From positions 1 to 64,000 of the forward strand of contig CASFCK010000004.1 of NCBI GenBank assembly GCA_949293265.1: a DNA stretch of 64,000 bases. The letters run 5' to 3'. Each line of letters opens with the position of its first letter. Within the stretch, counting starts at the first letter, position 1. This DNA comes from an uncultured bacterium (GTDB lineage: Bacteria > Bacillota_I > Bacilli_A > Acholeplasmatales > Anaeroplasmataceae). Shown here piece by piece: positions 61,386 to 64,000 of this stretch. Below the pieces are notes generated by a model, which saw only the letters and a program-made list of their open reading frames with translations, did not search any database and was not told where the DNA came from. Made by a program: the position numbers and the translations under genes.

Positions 61386-62219
61386 ATGAGTAAAAAAAGA
61401 AAGAAAATAAGTTTAATTATTTATGCTAGTTTAATAATTATATTATTAATAGCTGCGTTATTAGTTCCTGGTCATCAAAAAGGGGAAACGATTCAAGAAG
61501 CTATGTCTGATGCTGTTTTGCATGAGCGAAATAAAGTCTCTTTGTTTGGTTTAATTGATGTAAATCCAGGCTTAATTTCTAGTTATTTTGTTACTTTTGG
61601 ATTATTGATTGTTGCATTAATAATTAGAATATTTGTTATACCAAGATTTAAATATCAACCGGGTAAATTTCAAATGGTTTTAGAAGAAGCAGTATCATTT
61701 TTTGATAATATGGCTAAATCAAATAGTCCCCATCACAATAGGTTTTTAGGAGCTTATATTTTTGGGGCTGGTGTTTACATATTTTTTGGGACTTTATTTG
61801 AATTAGTTGGAATTGAAATTATGTGTATTACGGGTGAACCGATGTCTTTACCTGCACCTTTATCCGATATAAATGGGGCTATAATGATTGGTTGTTTAAG
61901 TTATTTGGTTATAATGTTTGGTGGTATTAAAGCTAACAAAGCTAAGGGTGTAGTTTTAACATTAAAAGAGTTTTCGCTACCAATATCTATGAGTTTTAGA
62001 TTGTTTGGTGCCTTGCTTAGTGGATTGTTAGTAACAGAATTAGTTTATTACTATGTCGCGTTAAGTTTTGTATTACCTGTAGTTGTAGGAGTGTTATTTA
62101 CTTTGATTCACGCTTTAGTTCAAACATATGTTTTAACATTATTAACAGCTTTGTTCTATGGCGAAGTATCAGAAGTGAAAATTAAGAAGAAAAAAAGAGT
62201 TAAAGAAGTTGTAGCATAG
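61386..62219 (+). CDS. atpB: ATP synthase Fo subunit a
   Basis: This 277-residue membrane subunit forms the ion half-channels against the c-ring. The essential Arg is R205 in M-S-F-R-L-F-G-A-L-L-S-G. The last helices contain L-I-H-A-L-V-Q-T-Y-V-L-T-L-L, typical of the ion path. It starts the operon atpB-E-F, then the delta-alpha fusion. TTGCTA-N17-TATCAT about 45 bases upstream may be its promoter, and AAGGTG precedes the ATG. Confidence 0.93.
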   Translation: MSKKRKKISLIIYASLIIILLIAALLVPGHQKGETIQEAMSDAVLHERNKVSLFGLIDVNPGLISSYFVTFGLLIVALIIRIFVIPRFKYQPGKFQMVLEEAVSFFDNMAKSNSPHHNRFLGAYIFGAGVYIFFGTLFELVGIEIMCITGEPMSLPAPLSDINGAIMIGCLSYLVIMFGGIKANKAKGVVLTLKEFSLPISMSFRLFGALLSGLLVTELVYYYVALSFVLPVVVGVLFTLIHALVQTYVLTLLTALFYGEVSEVKIKKKKRVKEVVA

Positions 62220-62228
62220 GAGGAAATC

Positions 62229-62624
62229 ATGAAAAATTTTAAAAAAATAAGTTATGCTTTATTATTTGGTATTGGTGTTTTAGTTTGTGTAATGGTGCTT
62301 TTATTTGTGTTTAAAGGTAATGATACAAGTAATCTAAATTATTTAACAAGTAACCTTGTTGCTAGTAATTTAGCTGAAGAAGTTGTTGTATCTGATAACA
62401 CAGATGGATTTAAGGCTTTAGCGGCAGGTTTAGCTATCGGTATGGCGGCTTTAGGTGGTACTATAGCTATGGGTTTAGCAGTAGCTAAAGCAAGTGATTC
62501 TATTAGTCGTCAACCTGAGGCAGAAGGAAAAATTAGATCTGCCTTTATGTTAGGGCTAGTTTTTATTGAAACTGTTGTTATTTATGCTTTAATTGTAGGT
62601 ATTTTAATTATATTTGTATTATAA
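62229..62624 (+). CDS. atpE: ATP synthase Fo subunit c with long N-terminal extension
   Basis: The c subunit forms the rotating ring and usually has 70-90 residues; this has 131. The C-terminal 75 residues are the normal hairpin: helix 1 (G-L-A-I-G-M-A-A-L-G-G), loop R-Q-P-E, and helix 2 with the ion-binding Glu114 in F-I-E-T-V-V-I-Y. The N-terminal 58 residues add a signal-like hydrophobic helix (8-29) and a polar linker, probably a cleaved signal or an extra membrane segment. The Gln typical of Na+ rings in helix 1 is not visible at the aligned position (Met instead), so the coupling ion is uncertain. Confidence 0.9.
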   Translation: MKNFKKISYALLFGIGVLVCVMVLLFVFKGNDTSNLNYLTSNLVASNLAEEVVVSDNTDGFKALAAGLAIGMAALGGTIAMGLAVAKASDSISRQPEAEGKIRSAFMLGLVFIETVVIYALIVGILIIFVL

Positions 62625-62639
62625 AGATAGGTGAATTTT

Positions 62640-63146
62640 ATGTTTCTTGCAGATATTCCGCTAAATATAGATTGGCAACAAATTCTCCTTCATTTACTTA
62701 ATTTTGTTATTTTAGTTGGTGGGCTATATTTTTTGTTATATGGACCAGTTAAAAAATTTATGGAAAAAAGAAAAGCACATTATGATGAATTAGAAAATAA
62801 AGCTAAAACTAATTTAGATAATGCTAAAATTAAGGAAGAAGAAGTTACAGAAAAACTTAATAATTTAGCTAATGAGATTGCAAATAAAAGAGCTTTAGCT
62901 GATCAAGAATTAGCTGCTTATAGAGAAGAACAAAAAGAATTGGCATTAAAAGAAGCTGATGATATTTTGAAAAAAGCTACTATTAATGCTAATAGAGAAA
63001 AAGACAAGATATTAGATAGTGCTAATAAGGAAATTAAGAATTTAGTTACTGAAGCTACTAGAAAAGTAGCAAGTAGTAATACGAGTGAAATATTTGAACA
63101 ATTTTTAGAAGCTGCTAAGGATAGTGAAGATGATGAAAACAATTAA
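62640..63146 (+). CDS. atpF: ATP synthase Fo subunit b
   Basis: This protein of about 168 residues has one N-terminal membrane helix (about 12-30) and a long charged coiled-coil peripheral stalk, the standard b layout. ATG 62640 was chosen because AGGTGA (62629-62634) precedes it; a GTG three codons earlier overlaps that site. The next gene's start lies inside its last codons. There is no separate full atpH after it. Confidence 0.92.
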   Translation: MFLADIPLNIDWQQILLHLLNFVILVGGLYFLLYGPVKKFMEKRKAHYDELENKAKTNLDNAKIKEEEVTEKLNNLANEIANKRALADQELAAYREEQKELALKEADDILKKATINANREKDKILDSANKEIKNLVTEATRKVASSNTSEIFEQFLEAAKDSEDDENN

Positions 63147-64000
63147 TGCTGTTTTATACTCTAATATCTGTCCTAGTGAAGAACAAGAAGCAAAAATATT
63201 AGAATTTCTTGAGCATAAATATGGTGATGTTAACTTATCTTTTATCAAAGATACTAATATTAAAGCTGGTTTTATTTTAGAAGTTGGCTCTGATATTTAT
63301 GATTGGACTACTAAAGGTAGACTTGAACAATTAATAAAAGAAATTGCAGCTATTGATAAAAACAAAAACATTATTCCTATTATTAAAGAAACAGTTGAAA
63401 ACTTTAAACCAAAAATTGATCCTAGACAAATGGGAAGTGTAGTCAGCGTAATTGATGGCGTTGTTACAATCAAAGGCCTTGACTTAGTAAAATATGGCGA
63501 AATAGTCATCTTTTACAGTGGTGTTAAGGGTATGATTATGTCAATTGACGAATATACAACTTCAGCTATTTTATTTGGTAATAATGAAGATGTATCAGAA
63601 GGAATGGCTGTTTATCGTACAAATAAAACGGCAGGAATTGGCGTTGGTGATGCTTATTTAGGTAGAGTAATAGATGCCCTTGGCAATCCGATAGATGGTA
63701 AGGGTGAAATAGAAACTAATACATATTTACCAATTGAGCAGCCTGCCCCGACTATTATTGATAGAATGCCTGTTAATAGACCATTAGAAACGGGAATTTT
63801 AACAATTGATGCGATGTTCCCAATTGGTAAAGGCCAAAGAGAGTTAATAATAGGTGATAGACAAACCGGTAAAACTAGTATAGCTTTAGATACAATTTTA
63901 AATCAAAAGGGTAAAGATGTAATTTGTATTTATGTTGCGATTGGCCAAAAAGCTTCTAGTGTAGCTCGCCTTGTTGAAACATTAAGACAACATGATGCAA
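63130..64000 (+). CDS. atpA: Fusion of ATP synthase delta C-terminal domain and alpha subunit (partial)
   Basis: The frame from ATG 63130 (AAGGA 8 bases upstream; ATG 63133 also possible) is open to the window end, at least 290 residues. Residues 1-77 match the C-terminal domain of subunit delta: S-E-E-Q near the start, K-D-T-N-I-K-A-G-F-I-L-E-V-G, then I-Y-D-W-T-T-K-G-R-L-E-Q-L. Residues from about 80 are subunit alpha: D-P-R-Q-M-G-S-V-V-S-V-I-D-G-V, G-I-G-V-G-D-A-Y-L-G-R-V-I-D-A-L-G, E-T-G-I-L-T-I-D-A-M and Walker A G-D-R-Q-T-G-K-T at 242-249. The delta N-terminal helical bundle, which normally grips the alpha N-terminus, is absent. The fusion ties the peripheral stalk directly to alpha and implies three delta domains per F1. 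Confidence 0.88.
   Translation, partial: MMKTINAVLYSNICPSEEQEAKILEFLEHKYGDVNLSFIKDTNIKAGFILEVGSDIYDWTTKGRLEQLIKEIAAIDKNKNIIPIIKETVENFKPKIDPRQMGSVVSVIDGVVTIKGLDLVKYGEIVIFYSGVKGMIMSIDEYTTSAILFGNNEDVSEGMAVYRTNKTAGIGVGDAYLGRVIDALGNPIDGKGEIETNTYLPIEQPAPTIIDRMPVNRPLETGILTIDAMFPIGKGQRELIIGDRQTGKTSIALDTILNQKGKDVICIYVAIGQKASSVARLVETLRQHDA

Overview
The window looks like chromosomal DNA of an AT-rich Gram-positive bacterium, most likely an uncultured gut member of the Bacilli/Mollicutes-related Firmicutes. The reasons are the very low GC, strong AGGAGG ribosome sites, lipobox lipoproteins, the tilS-hpt-ftsH-rqcP gene order and CIRCE-like heat-shock operators. TGA ends genes (dusB, cca) and Trp uses TGG, so the code is the standard bacterial one. 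The lineage is inferred; no rRNA is present.

Region 1 (1-2450) is a mobile and degraded zone. A frameshifted IS200/IS605 element interrupts the first of three tandem modules that look like type I toxin-antitoxin loci. Each module has a tiny hydrophobic peptide, a bidirectional terminator flanked by module-specific direct repeats, and a convergent antisense promoter. A tyrosine-recombinase fragment follows. Region 2 (2452-22446) is a carbohydrate locus: a small alarmone-hydrolase-like HD protein, a LacI regulator, fructuronate reductase with twin palindromic operators, two GH3 enzymes, beta-phosphoglucomutase, a GH39 enzyme, a beta-glucuronidase and a two-permease sugar ABC importer. It also holds a divergent AraC regulator fused to a GH39 domain whose two catalytic glutamates are both glutamine. 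Together these genes suggest import and intracellular breakdown of glucuronic-acid-containing oligosaccharides.

Region 3 (22448-44337) is mostly housekeeping. It has two Hsp20 genes behind paired CIRCE-like sites, a PTS enzyme I, rqcP/ftsH/hpt/tilS, maf/dusB, purine salvage (xpt, NCS2 permease), a MacB-type ABC protein, two exporter-type ABC proteins, a YwaF-like membrane protein and a broken DUF4143-type ATPase.

Region 4 (44359-55813) is an Rnf respiratory operon: ANTAR regulator, rnfC-D-G-E-A, a 65-residue Cys-rich membrane protein, rnfB, then apbE, a NusG-II-domain protein and a Gx transporter. RnfG is enormous, with 1424 residues and ten FMN-binding-type repeats, most keeping a Thr/Ser flavinylation site. 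RnfB is reduced to its membrane anchor plus one iron-sulfur domain. Encoding the flavin transferase ApbE next door fits an extracytoplasmic multi-flavin electron carrier.

Region 5 (55817-64000) has a second broken ATPase, cca, a membrane protein, a six-hairpin glycosidase-like protein and the start of the F1Fo ATP synthase operon. In that operon the gene after atpF fuses only the C-terminal domain of subunit delta to the N-terminus of subunit alpha, and it runs off the window end.
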